Shown in pieces: positions 1-9,595 of a DNA stretch of 25,354 bases. Each line of letters begins with the position of its first letter. The first letter of the stretch is position 1. The position numbers and the translations under genes were made by a program. The notes beneath the pieces were generated by a model, which was not told the origin of the DNA, searched no databases, and saw only the letters and a program-made list of their open reading frames with translations. This DNA is from Ophiothrix spiculata (lineage: Eukaryota > Echinodermata > Ophiuroidea > Amphilepidida > Ophiotrichidae): assembly GCA_000969725.1 (NCBI GenBank), contig JXSR01S003780.1; one strand, written 5' to 3'.

Positions 1-94
1 GTTGTTTGTTTTTATATAATTCCTTTCAACTTTCCCGAAATAAATCATATATAACTTTTAGGCCTACATCATTATATTTCCACAAGTTATGCTA

Positions 95-200
95 CAGCGC
101 GCCGTGATTGCAGCCGCGTAACGCATATTTGCAAGCCGCGCGTATCTTAAGTTTATCACGCGTAGTAAACTTCGTCGCGGCAGTCGACGCGGTCTACACA
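95..200. other. CpG-dense patch in AT-rich DNA
   Basis: About 100 bases with many CG dinucleotides (gcgcgccg, gccgcg, cgcgcg, cacgcg, tcgtcgcgg, gacgcgg) inside DNA that is otherwise AT-rich and CpG-poor. No open frame crosses it. It could be a small unmethylated CpG patch, a promoter edge or a repeat remnant. The sequence alone does not decide between these. Confidence 0.35.
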
Positions 201-1240
201 AATGCACTAAGAAGAAACGCTGATGTAATCGGTGTAATGGTTCTCTCGCTGTGGATTAAATATTTTGATGGAATGAGTAAACGGTAAGAATTCTAACAAT
301 TTTATTAATTTCAGGATGATCGCAATTTGATAATTATTGATAATACATGGGGTTTTTTTTGAATGTAATGTCATTTTATTTAGTAAATGTACGTGAACTT
401 TAGTCTTAGCGGAGAAATAAAATGGCGGCATTAAATTTCGCTTTCAAGAGGTATGCAAAATGTTTACATAAATTACCATCATTAATATTTTGTGATTAAT
501 TATTCATTATTGTGACCGTATTTAGCACATCAACACGCGAATGCAACAATACACGAACGCGACGCAATGTTGAAAGGTGTTACATTTTTGTCAAAAATTG
601 TTTTGGTAAATCACAACTTTAGATTGGCTTAGAGTGATTTGTTGCACACCCATCGCTTTATTTAGTAAGGAAACAATAAATACGTCATGAACGACTTACT
701 AAATATTCATATATATGGATACTTATGTTTATGGATATCAATACGTCAGAATTGATAGCAGTTAATCATACATTAGCATCAGTATTTTATCAGGGAATCA
801 TAAAACAACTGTTAGGCCTGAAACATTTAAAAACAAATATATCCAAATTGAGGAAGACGGGGTAAAAAAATCGCAAAAAATCATTTGGAGGAAAAAAATG
901 GGGTCAAAACAAGTCATCCTGGTGCTCATGCTTCAACTACTAATTAGTCTACATTATTTAATTTTTTCTAGCTAGATGTGCGATATTTTCCCACGATATA
1001 CGTGGTGAAAGTGTGATATGAAAATTTTTTCTTGAGATGAGTTCAATTTGCAACCATGTCACAATACTTGTCTCCTTAGATACAGAATTGTATCATTTCG
1101 TAAATGATACCTTTATCTAATCAGATATGACTAGCTTTAGTCGTTAGACGATCAATTTGTAATGATGACTCAGATTACTCAGGTATATATTTTTGATTGA
1201 GCGTCGAATCAATGATCAAACCATCACTTATTCCAGTATT
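201..1240. other. AT-rich stretch, no gene seen
   Basis: No open frame with protein-like composition, RNA gene or terminal repeat is visible. The only structured item is a short sequence at 921-950 that recurs at 8724-8774 (listed separately). Short T runs are present near 350. Confidence 0.5.
921..950 (+). repeat. short dispersed repeat shared with 8724-8774
   Basis: Two blocks recur together. The first is ggtgctcatg at 921-930, matched by ggtactcatg at 8724-8733. The second is a perfect 21-base match beginning gcttcaactactaattag at 930-950 and 8754-8774. Here the blocks abut and share one g; in the other copy 20 extra bases separate them. The second copy sits just upstream of the LINE endonuclease fragment, so this may be a scrap of the same family's 5' region. 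Confidence 0.5.
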
Positions 1241-1244
1241 ATTC

Positions 1245-1573
1245 AACCCTCGTCTTCCTAACGGGTGCCTCCTAATGTCAGGATATCAAACGCCATCTTG
1301 AAATTATCTAGCGGTGCATAATAAAGCCCGCGGCCTATCTTGTAAAATCAAAGTTGTGGCCTGGTTGCGACCGGCCGCACAAAGTTATGACCTAATTGTG
1401 ATCCAACGTCTTAGGTGTTATGTCCCTAATTTTTTCATCAAAATGACCGAAAAGCATTTAAAAGAGATTTCCCTGATTCCTAAGGTCGTTTGCTTTTGCG
1501 TTTTTATGCAGCGGGAAAAAAGCCTTAGGGTGTTGCACCAACCCCAACCCCCCGCCCTGGGTAGACGAGGGTT
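1245..1573. mobile_element. MITE-like element with terminal inverted repeats
   Basis: The 11-base arm aaccctcgtct at 1245-1255 is inverted as agacgagggtt at 1563-1573. Partial complementarity continues inward (tcc..acgggtg against gccctggg). The roughly 330-base span is visibly more GC-rich than its flanks, contains gcccgcggcc and gaccggccgc, and holds no transposase. A 111-codon open frame at 1314-1649 runs out past the right arm and has no recognisable domain, so I read it as chance. No clear target duplication was found. The size, inverted ends and lack of coding suit a non-autonomous DNA transposon. Confidence 0.45.
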
Positions 1574-2160
1574 AAACCGTACCACTGAACTTGATCTTAC
1601 TTGGTATAGTCGTCCTTTATCGATACAAACCACAATAATTAGATGTTAAAAAGGTGTTACGTAACTTAGTACATTCGGGTCGGAAAATCGCGTGGTTGTT
1701 GTCGAAAATGTTCAAAATTGATAACGTTGTTATAAATATTTTTAATTTATAGATTTCGCAATATTTTAGCGTATAAAGAGGATATATAGTATTTTTTTTT
1801 TTTTTGAAATGGTGATTTAAGATTTTAAGTGGCCTCACCAACTTGCCGTACTATGTGATCTAACTTTGGCCATATTTGCTATTCCCATTTTTTAAAACTT
1901 AAAATAACTGGATTATGATATGCATTTGCTCTATTTGAACCTTATACCGTATTTGCAAAATTCATATAACAGAAAGCATTTGGTGGTTGTATTCTAGGGG
2001 ACTGTGCACCGTTGTGTTATCCGTTTCAAATATCAGATTCAACTGCACCGGGTAAAGCACAGTGTGAAGTCAATTGATGTATACATTACAGGTGATCACT
2101 AGGTGTTTATTTAACTGATTAATTTCAACGTCCAATTTGCAAAATTTGATCATATTTCTT
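1574..2160. other. AT-rich stretch, no gene seen
   Basis: A T homopolymer occupies about 1792-1805. No other gene, RNA or repeat structure can be supported. Confidence 0.5.
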
Positions 2161-2164
2161 CTGA

Positions 2165-2467
2165 TTGCATGGATTAAAAGAAGCGTTATTTCTACAGGTG
2201 GACAAGCAGGTTATGTCGAGCGCCACAAAGCTATGTCTGTGTAACAATTATTATAAGGTCAAAAGAATTCAAGACCTTGATGGTTTCATTAAATCGTTTA
2301 TCTTGAAAGAACATTCAAGTCTTAAGGCTACTTCAAAGATAAGGACATCAATTAAATCATTCATTGAAAAAAATATGGCTCATTCGTTATTTTCATTGAC
2401 TTTGCAGAACCGATTTTATTTACAATTTACAAAAGTGACCAACATTTATGTATTGGTTTTCATATGA
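2165..2467 (+). other. unassigned 100-codon open frame
   Basis: An ATG-initiated open frame of 100 residues. I do not recognise a family. It is rich in Lys, Ser, Phe and Ile, and one stretch (IQDLDGFIKSFILKEHSS) looks helical and amphipathic. The C-terminus is hydrophobic (VTNIYVLVFI). A possible 3' splice-like ctacag lies inside at about 2194-2199. In DNA this AT-rich a frame of this length is expected occasionally by chance. There is no promoter, no neighbour and no conserved motif, so it is listed only as a candidate. Confidence 0.12.
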
Positions 2468-2962
2468 CTATTGTTTTTCTGGTATGGAAAGACAATGGTA
2501 TATTTACTTATTCAAAAACAAATTACGGATTATGATATTTTTTGAAATGGAGGCACATTAAAAACTGTAAACTTCTTTTTTGATACATCCTGTATAATTT
2601 AGTTAAGATATGTAACATGTAAAACGCGAAGACTATATACATAGCATTTAATGTAAAAACGTTCTGATTTTACATATTACCATATCCTGCTTGCCATATT
2701 TTGAAAATATTACTTACATATTTACAACGCTACAAGTCCATTATGAAGTTTGCAAGGTTCAAACATCATTTAAATAATTGATTAGAATGCCGTAATCGTT
2801 TCTATCCATCAAATAAAATTATAAATGTGCCAGTTTTAAATTTTATATATCATATAGGGAAAGCAATAATTGTCAAAATAATGGGGACAAATTTTAATAC
2901 ACGTCTAGCCCTTTTTTATTTATAAATTATCCATTATGTTTCATCAAAGTTTGTTGTCCTGA

Positions 2963-3145
2963 CTGTTATTTTTAAGAAAATGGTCTAGAGCCCGTTGTCA
3001 AACAAAAGATTTTTATAACATTCTTGGCAGTGAAGTGAGACGAGATGAAGAATTAGAAACACTTGATTCTAGTTTTACATATCAACAATTATCATGCAGT
3101 CCTTATCATAACTTGAGTGAATTGAATTGGTTTTATTTAAATTAA
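2963..3145 (+). other. exon-like open frame without ATG
   Basis: A 60-codon open frame closed by TAA at 3143-3145. It begins beside an intron-end-like sequence (ctgac, then a T-rich run, then AG at 2975-2976) and reads through KWSRARCQTKDFYNILGSE. The KDFYNILG piece resembles the start of a J-domain, but the rest of that domain, including the HPD motif, is missing from the frame. A GTGAGA that could act as a 5' splice site lies at 3035-3040. It may be an orphan exon or coincidence. Confidence 0.15.
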
Positions 3146-4096
3146 GTATTAAATTAGATCCGAACCTGATTACATCGTTTCATGTTAAACACTGGTTGAA
3201 AACAAAAGATGATAACATTTAACCAATCGAGCTCTAGGTTCAAAACTATTTGTTTGCATCTTAAACACCATGAAGTAAAATCACGTTATCATTTTATTGA
3301 ATAGCAATTTCCTAAATTGAACTCGCGACGCTAATTTATCTCACTCATTTGCATGATAATTCATTGAAATTTCAAATAATTAAAACAACAACAAACACGG
3401 GCATCATGAAACAAAACAAAAAAGGAATCTATCAATACTTTCGAAACGCAATTACAACAAAATAGAGATACAGCACGAGCCCAAGGCCGTTGTTTCACCA
3501 AAGGATGCCATAAATCTAAAATGCAGTACATTTTATACACCATTGGCGTAACACGGTAATGGTTTGTACCTCTAAGAATGCGTTGGCCTATGTAATGAAA
3601 TTTGTCACTTGTGTGTGTCGTAAAATACAGAAAATATATGGTGTTAGAAATATTGGTTTAAACACTTCCCTTTTGGCCCTTTTGAATATTCATCAATTAT
3701 TAAAGACTGTCCACCCGTGTTAAAGGTATACCATCCTTTTCTCTTGAAACGCATCATTTAGATTTTGCATGGAAAAAATAGAAATTTATTAAAATTTTCT
3801 ATGAGCGTAGTAGGGGATGTAAACCTATCAAATCTTAAATTTTGTTAACTTGGCTATCTCCTTCTTACTTAAACATTTTTGCTACTTTTGTTGATGGTGA
3901 TAATTGTTGTTATCTTATTTAACCTAATGTCACTTTGCCGTACAGTGGCACAGATTTTCATAAAGTGTCCCCGTGTGACACGGACTGTAGGCTCTATATG
4001 CATATTATATAACTGTCTATCGTTTAACATGATAGGAAAATACCTTGGTGATTCATTGAATAACTTCAAAAGACATATGTAATTCAATAATCCAAT
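3146..4096. other. AT-rich stretch, no gene seen
   Basis: Short open frames on both strands (for example 3361-3543 minus) have no recognisable domain and overlap each other in shadow fashion. No repeat structure was seen. Confidence 0.5.
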
Positions 4097-4102
4097 AATA
4101 AT

Positions 4103-4796
4103 GTAAAGAAGACATAGATCCTGGTAGCTGGAAGAGATGACAAAAGGTACAGCATCAAGATTGATGGTGAGACTGTGGAACAAGTCGACAATTTTTAATA
4201 CCTAGGTTAACAAAAACAACAACAGCAAACTTTACCAAAGACATAAAATGTCGGATTGCAATTGTCAAGCGCAGAATGATTGAGCTCCAGGATCTGTGAA
4301 ATAACGGGACTCTCTCACTCCAACTCAAAATGAGGTTAGTGAGAACACTGGTGTGGAGTGCTTTAGTCTGCGGAGCCGAAGCATGGACGCTATGCAAAGC
4401 AGATGAAAACTATTGTGGCAGCTGAAATGTGGTTTTGGAGAAGGATGCTAAAAATTAGCTGGAAAGAGAAAAGAACCAATACAAGCATACTGAGTGAGCT
4501 GAATATAAAGAGGTAGCTGTTGGGAAGGATAGTGACTCTGAAGATGAGCTACTTTGGCCACATCCTAAGAGGTAGTGGTAGTCAGATCGCTCTGCGAATC
4601 ATTGAGGGAAAAGTGGAAGAAAAGAGAACAAGAGTAAAAGTGCTGATTTTAAAACATCAGAAAATGGACGGGACTAGGATACACAGAGGCCAAACGACTA
4701 GCACAAGATAGAACAAGATGGAGAACAACAGTCAGAAGATACACAGAAGTGATAGCCAATCACCAGCTCGCGGTGTTTCACGATATAAAAACGTAA
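4103..4796 (+). mobile_element. RTE-like non-LTR retrotransposon, 3' fragment, decayed
   Basis: This is the C-terminal end of a retrotransposon reverse transcriptase protein, broken into frames. Recognisable pieces in order: IDGETVEQVDNF then stop and YLG near 4150-4205; CRIAIVKRRMIEL near 4252-4290; LVWSALVCGAEAWTLCKADE near 4347-4405; EMWFWRRMLKISWKEKRTN near 4422-4480; YFGHILRG near 4552-4575; EAKRLAQDRTRWRTTVRRY near 4686-4742. It ends at TAA 4794-4796. These are the conserved tail blocks of RTE-type elements (GAE.WTL.KADE, RR.L.ISW..KRTN, YFGH..RG). Stops interrupt it at 4115, near 4177 and in the rgXLL segment, and several frameshifts are needed to follow it. The reverse transcriptase palm and endonuclease are absent, as in a 5'-truncated insertion. 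The 3' UTR is nearly nil, as in RTE elements. Confidence 0.85.
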
Positions 4797-4921
4797 ATAA
4801 TGATGGAAATATTTCAAAATGTGTACATGTTTATCATATTTTTCTAAGGGATTTTATTCATAATTGATTTTGTTCGGGCATGACGTGTATGTCAGATAAA
4901 GATTTCAAATCACTGTCTTTC

Positions 4922-5038
4922 TGAAATATAATGTGCCTTGTCAGAAAATGTTTCGGAGTTAGAATCTCATACGGCTCGAGTCCTGCGGGCTGAAAGACTA
5001 ACTCCTCAACAATCCTTGACAAGGCACATTATATTTCA
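4922..5038. repeat. foldback element with perfect 22-bp inverted arms
   Basis: The 22 bases at 4922-4943 are a perfect inverted match to 5017-5038. Inside them a second pair, ggagttag (4955-4962) and ctaactcc (4998-5005), also pairs, giving a nested hairpin of 117 bases with a GC-rich centre around cggctcgagtcctgcggg. No target duplication is obvious. It could be a very short MITE or foldback transposon, or a structured RNA locus. The perfect arms suggest recent insertion or selection. Confidence 0.7.
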
Positions 5039-5550
5039 AAACGTCGTGATTCTCATTCTTTATCTAGTACTTATTATCGAATGCTCATCGTATTACACAT
5101 CGTATTTGACTTGTTTTAAACAAATCAAGTATGCCAATCTTTAACAATGTAGATATATTTCATGAACAAAATCTCCTGATAAAAACAGCTCAAGAGAACT
5201 CGTTTTATTATTCCCGAACTAAAAATGCTTTTAACACATCACTAATTCCCATACCCTTGTTGGTAAAGAGCAGAGTGTAGATTTATAAGCTTAGAAATTG
5301 GCTATGACACCTATCGAGTGGAAAGAATGATGGTAGTTTGTTGTTGAGCCTCTTTCTTTTCTTAGAAAGATATATTTCTGTTATTTTTATAATTTCTGTC
5401 GATTTGGTATATCAGGCAAAATTACAATTGAGTCACGCTAGTACAAGTAGCGTACTTGAATACATTTATCCATGGGTGCCACTGGGAATTAATCTTGTTT
5501 CCATCCACGTTAAAGAAAACCAGGATTTATGGTAGTTTTAACGAGCAAAA
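5039..5550. other. AT-rich stretch, no gene seen
   Basis: Open frames at 4938-5144 and 5338-5535 have no domain; the first merely crosses the foldback. Nothing else can be supported. Confidence 0.45.
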
Positions 5551-5554
5551 CTAA

Positions 5555-5850
5555 GATCCTATAGGATCCTCGTTTAGGGTATCAAACTTTAGGATCTGTA
5601 TTTTCACGGGTAATCCTCTCTAAGGGTATGTTTAGAAAAACTATCTATTTTATGCCCGTATTTGTATTATTGGTCAAACATTGTGTGTTTGTTTCTCCTT
5701 GTCCTTGTTTATGGTGTTTTATGTCCACATCACTGTCTAATTATGATGTATTTTATATCCGTATCCGTGCTTAGGGCACTTTCTTACCCTCAAAATTCTT
5801 GTTAAGGGTATTTGTGACAAATATCAGGAATCCTAGCTTAAGGTATTCTT
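5555..5850. repeat. degenerate TTAGGGTAT-like repeats plus 14-bp palindrome
   Basis: A perfect 14-base palindrome, gatcctataggatc, lies at 5555-5568. After it, variants of ttagggtat recur at irregular spacing: near 5574, 5622, 5772, 5811 and 5838. The copies are too divergent to define a unit length, so this may be an old satellite-like or transposon-derived stretch. Confidence 0.25.
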
Positions 5851-5884
5851 AGATAGTTGATTCATGCACATGATTACAAGTTCC

Positions 5885-5950
5885 ACAGATAATTGCCCCC
5901 GGGATTTAAATCGGGATCCTTAACTCTAGCACGTCGAGTTGACTCACTCA
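5885..5950 (-). mobile_element. tRNA-derived SINE-like remnant (minus strand)
   Basis: On the minus strand the segment reads ggttagtgagtgagtcaac, then a short possible stem (aactc...gagtt), then ggatcccgatttaaatccc. The gatttaaatcc piece resembles a Pol III B box (GGTTCGAATCC) and the distance of about 45 bases to ggttagtgag suits an A-box-like element. It does not fold into a full cloverleaf and the anticodon loop is not acceptable, so it is not called a tRNA gene. A tRNA-related SINE head is the best reading, held weakly. Confidence 0.3.
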
Positions 5951-6053
5951 CTAACCTTATTAAAAAAATGCCAATACCAACCAGTACACCAGACCAAGCT
6001 GTATTATCCGGATTGAATCTTTTAACATATGAATCCGTAGAAGATATAGATAT

Positions 6054-6065
6054 CATGACGTCATG
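6054..6065. promoter_or_regulatory. CRE-like palindrome
   Basis: The 12-base palindrome catgacgtcatg contains TGACGTCA, the full consensus site for CREB/ATF bZIP factors, at 6056-6063. There is no adjacent gene or TATA-like promoter context, so function is unproven. Confidence 0.2.
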
Positions 6066-6261
6066 TCATGACAATATTTAAGTAAAGTTAAAATATGCAA
6101 ACACGTACCGATAAAATATAGGCTTAACATAACCAACTAAATAAAACAAAATATAAGAGGGAGTGGAATTAAGCAATTAGATCGTAAATGATGGTTCCTA
6201 AGTTATATTTCTTGAAGCATCATAATCAAATATGGTGGATTTGAAATTATCTATCTAGGGT

Positions 6262-6480
6262 GAGGGTTCTAGGGCCCGCCTAATTGCCCCGGTGGTATCC
6301 CGATGTGAAAGGAATCTTAGTCCCCCTGAAATGGTAGTCCGCCTTCCATATACCATAACGGAGTAAAGCGTGTAACTAATGTTGCGTGAGAGTTGTTAGC
6401 CTATAGTTTACTCTACAACCCGGACAATAAGAACGGGAGACTTACATTCCTGCTACACCGGGTAAACATAATCTTTCACC
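6262..6480. other. GC-richer unassigned stretch
   Basis: This segment (ccgcctaattgccccggtgg, gtagtccgcc, aacccggacaa, caccgggtaaa) is more GC-rich than both flanks and has no open frame. The 11-base caccgggtaaa also occurs near 2045-2055. It may be an old transposon fragment. No inverted ends were found. Confidence 0.25.
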
Positions 6481-6937
6481 GCCTTTTGAAAAATCCAACT
6501 ACTGTATCCTGACACGGCAAGTACATTCCTATATTTTTATTTACCACTTCAATTCTTCCTACTTGATTTTATGCATCATTCAATTCCCACTTTGCATTGG
6601 CTGGGTATCCGTAACATGAGAACATTTCACACACCTTTAAGTGGATGTTTATAAAAGATGCGTGTGAGGATTACATTACATGGAAATGTGTTTTATCTAC
6701 TGCGTTATTCAGAATACTCCATGAGGTGTAATTGAATTATCTTAATCAAAATTATAAGATGGTGGTAAGGAAAACACACTGATATACTTCGTCAAGTGTT
6801 TGCATTCCTTGCAGCAGACGGTATAATGATAATAATTTTCTTTGACAAATCTGAAGAAAGTCGCCTGAAGAGAAATATAGTTGTTGGAAACTTATTCCCG
6901 ACTTTACTTCATACTTTGATTTGATTCTTTGAGATTA
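6481..6937. other. AT-rich stretch, no gene seen
   Basis: No coding, RNA or repeat structure could be supported here. Confidence 0.45.
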
Positions 6938-7395
6938 AATTATAATAATATTAATAATTAACAACATTTTCAAGCGCAAAATACAAAGGTTTCAATGCGT
7001 AAACCATAAAATAATACTCTACACATCACCTTATAAATACTATACAGAAACCAAAAAAAAAAAACAATTTGCAACAAAGAAGCAGTTAATTACACAAATG
7101 AGTTTTAAGAGTAACTTTGGATTGAGAAATTGAAGCAGCAGTACGGATAGTGTGAGGGATACTGTTACAGAGTTTGGGAGCTGCCACTGCAAAAGCCCGA
7201 TCACCATAGGAAGATGTTTTGACAAGTGGTCGTGGCTGTAGGGCAAGCTGACTTAATGAGCGAGGATATATATTAATGGACGGCGATATCATATTGCGGA
7301 TGTAGATAGATAGGAGCATCACCATGAATGGCTTTGAAAGTTAAATGAAGTAACTTAAAGTTAATCCTAATTATAAGAATGCCCGACAGGTTATC
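6938..7395 (-). mobile_element. CR1/L2-like non-LTR retrotransposon 3' end
   Basis: Read on the minus strand, the segment encodes the extreme C-terminus of a CR1/L2-type reverse transcriptase protein: RINFKLLHLTFKAIHGDAP (about 7320-7375), a one-base frameshift, then YGDRAFAVAAPKL and SIPHTIRTAASISQSK, ending KTHLCN and TAA at 7086-7088. The family pattern is FK.L..TFKA.HG.AP followed by YGDRAF.VAAP.LWNSLP...R...S...FK..LKTHLF; the usual Trp-Asn-Ser is CysAsnSer here. Downstream the 3' UTR carries gcattgaaacctttgtat and gcgcttgaaaatg, then an ATT-rich tail (6939-6960), which is the typical CR1/L2 3' terminus. All upstream parts are lost, so it is a 5'-truncated dead copy. Confidence 0.8.
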
Positions 7396-7617
7396 ATGAA
7401 AAAAAAAATCAATATCATTCATTATTTCTGATTACGCAATACACTTGAAACTGAGCACAAATGATATTTAGACTATATGCAATATCAATATTTAATGTGC
7501 TTTTAAAATTGTTCTATGTATAAACATTTTCACAATCTTCAATCGTTTTCAAACAATTGAAAATGATGTCATCACTGACCCAGACTTATTTTAGTGCAAG
7601 TGTACAGAACGGCATCA

Positions 7618-7720
7618 AAACTCAACCGGCCGTTGTCTGCCGGTTCTGGGCGGTTGGCTATTTTATTATTCCGGTTCAACCGCCCTGAACCGTCAGGCAA
7701 CCGCCGCGCCGGTTGAGTTT
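7618..7720. repeat. GC-rich 103-bp imperfect palindrome
   Basis: The left arm 7618-7656 pairs with the right arm 7677-7720 with three mismatches and one five-base gap, around a 20-base AT-rich loop. The outer 13 bases (aaactcaaccggc against gccggttgagttt) match perfectly. The arms are rich in CCGGTT and CGGTTG motifs, in sharp contrast with the AT-rich flanks. The size and shape fit a foldback/MITE relic. A hairpin RNA precursor is conceivable but the arms are unusually GC- and CpG-rich for that. Confidence 0.65.
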
Positions 7721-8723
7721 ATAAGCGACCCTTAACAGTTTTTGATAAATTTTACATATAGTTAGAAGTATGTCTATAATTGTCAATGAAACGACAATTG
7801 AATATTTTACCAATTTTATACTTCAGTAGCTGTTCTCTCAAAATCATCAAGCTCAACTTTCCTCTCATTTTGCCACAGCACCCCTCATATAATATATAAG
7901 ATTTGATCTGTGTCCTTTATGAAAATTGACACATTTAAAGACACCAATGCTGGAGTTTGAAGCACAACATTTTATAAACGGTATCCAATGTTTGTTTTGT
8001 GCACACTATATAAATGATTTTAAAATTAAATGATTTTAAAAAATATTCAATTTTAAACAAGTCCAGCAGCGTTGACAATCCACTTGATTGTGTTCATAAA
8101 GTGTTACTGAATAGACGCGAGATTGATAGTGTCTGTAGAGATTTAAATATTCCTTTCATTTACCGCTGGTTTCATATTATTCAATTCGGAAGTGTTTATA
8201 TAACTTCATCATGTCTAGCTGTATGAACATTCCACTTGATCCTGGTCAAGTACCGTTGCTGCGAAGTAGACACAAGATATTTTGATGGGATCCAAAATAG
8301 ACAATGTTCAGACAACGGGGATTCTCGTGGGAAATGAAGCTTTTTTTTTTTTTGAAAATTCCGAGCAAATTCAGTATAGTATGAATTGTTAATAAAAAAA
8401 AACACACTAGTCTTTTTATTGAGAGTTCCCTTGTAATAAGTGGCTTTATCCTCAAGTGACAGGAAAGCCTAGCCGGCAACAGAGATTAAAGTTCGAGGTG
8501 CATGAAATACTGGCATCTTAATGATGTAAACGCTGTTGTTAACCACTAACTACCAAAACCAGTTGTTATACTCTAAAGCTCAAACTAAATATATGAACAC
8601 ATAACAAAAACCCGCATACCTTGCTAGAGAAGGTATTTGTGCTGAACATATTGGTAATGTCAGTTTGTGACCAAAATGATTTCTGGAAAGCTTATAATCT
8701 CGGGGGCACTTGAAAAATAAAGT
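7721..8723. other. AT-rich stretch, no gene seen
   Basis: Includes a T run at 8341-8353. Open frames at 8014-8226 (plus) and 8196-8479 (minus) overlap other frames and show no domain. Nothing further can be supported. Confidence 0.45.
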
Positions 8724-8776
8724 GGTACTCATGTTTTTAATATAATTTTCAAAGCTTCAACTACTAATTAGTCTCC

Positions 8777-9289
8777 ATGAATGACTTATTTGCAAATGAT
8801 AGAGACGAATCAACAAGTGGCAAAAAAGGTGGAGGTGGAGTCGCTATTTATGTCAATAATAAATTACCAGCCAAAATCATTGTTGTTTAAGTACCAAAGG
8901 AACTTGAATGTATTTGGGTTCATATTAGACCCACAAGATTACCTCGAGGAATTTCATCTATCGCGGTGTGTGCAGTTTATAAAGTAACTGATTCTCCCCA
9001 CCAAGATTTATTGAAGGATCATTTAATGCATACTGTAGACTCTCTTCGTACACAATATCCAGATATTGGTATTGCCATTCTCGGTGACTTAAATCGAATG
9101 AACATACATCAAATAATAAAGGGTAATGATCTTTACCTACTGATCGATTTTCCTACACGGGGTGATGCAACCATTGATTTTGTTATTACTAACTATAAAC
9201 TCAAAACTCACTTCAAAAACCAGTTCCACTGTGACAAATTGGTAGAAGTGACCATATATGTGTGCTGTTGGAGCCTATGCTTCACACCA
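8777..9289 (+). pseudogene. LINE APE endonuclease domain, partial
   Basis: The frame begins NDLFANDRDESTSGKKGGGG and then VAIYVNNKLPAKII, the GGGVAIYV block of LINE apurinic-type endonucleases, which nick the target DNA to prime reverse transcription. A TAA at 8888-8890 interrupts it. It continues as CIWVHIR and SSIAVCAVYKVTDSPHQDLL, then ILGDLNRM with the conserved GDLN at about 9083-9094 (usually GDFN), and IDFVITN at about 9176-9196. The final SDH block is not readable and the N-terminal metal-binding residues are missing. The product would be inactive. Confidence 0.75.
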
Positions 9290-9526
9290 AGATGAGAAAT
9301 CAGAAAGAAATCAAGGTTTCTCGTCCACTATGTGACTCGGGACTTAGAGCATTTGGTTCGTGGGCGCAAAATCAAGACTGGCATCACATTTTTGCAGGCT
9401 AATGGTACTCAGACCAAAGTTGACATTTTTTATAATATGCTTGATCAAGCTATCAACTCGTGTTTTCCTATTAAAAGATCAAAGTTACACATGAATGACA
9501 GACCTTGGTTTGCGGGTTTCACCTGA
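9290..9526 (+). pseudogene. LINE linker between endonuclease and RT
   Basis: Two frames join here. The first carries IKVSRPLCDSGLRAFGSWAQ (about 9311-9370) and DWHHIFA. After a one-base shift near 9398 the second carries NGTQTKVDIFYNMLDQAINS and ends FPIKRSKLHMNDRPWF. This pattern (R....S.L..FG.W....DW, then FP.K..K.H..DRPW) is the usual linker before the reverse transcriptase in Jockey/CR1-type ORF2 proteins. The next roughly 70 bases (9527-9600) do not read as the expected RT N-terminus, which implies a deletion or rearrangement. Confidence 0.65.
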
Positions 9527-9595
9527 AAATATTTCGGAAGTAACATTACGGTTTACATTTCGGTTTTCTGCAATGGATTCCGGGGATGTTGTGAC

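Noticed and set aside
1314..1649. 111-codon open frame on plus
   Set aside because: It crosses the right terminus of the MITE-like element and has no domain; a minus-strand frame overlaps it. Read as chance.
3869..4183. 104-codon minus-strand open frame
   Set aside because: It overlaps the plus-strand RTE fragment start and other shadow frames, and shows no domain.
5574..5850. telomeric-type TTAGGG repeat
   Set aside because: The ttagggtat variants are scattered and imperfect, never in tandem, so no interstitial telomere is claimed.
5885..5950. true tRNA gene
   Set aside because: B-box-like and A-box-like words exist but no full cloverleaf or valid anticodon loop can be drawn; kept only as a SINE-like remnant.
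7618..7720. microRNA precursor
   Set aside because: The size and loop fit, but very high CpG content and perfect outer arms fit a transposon foldback better, and no expression evidence is available.
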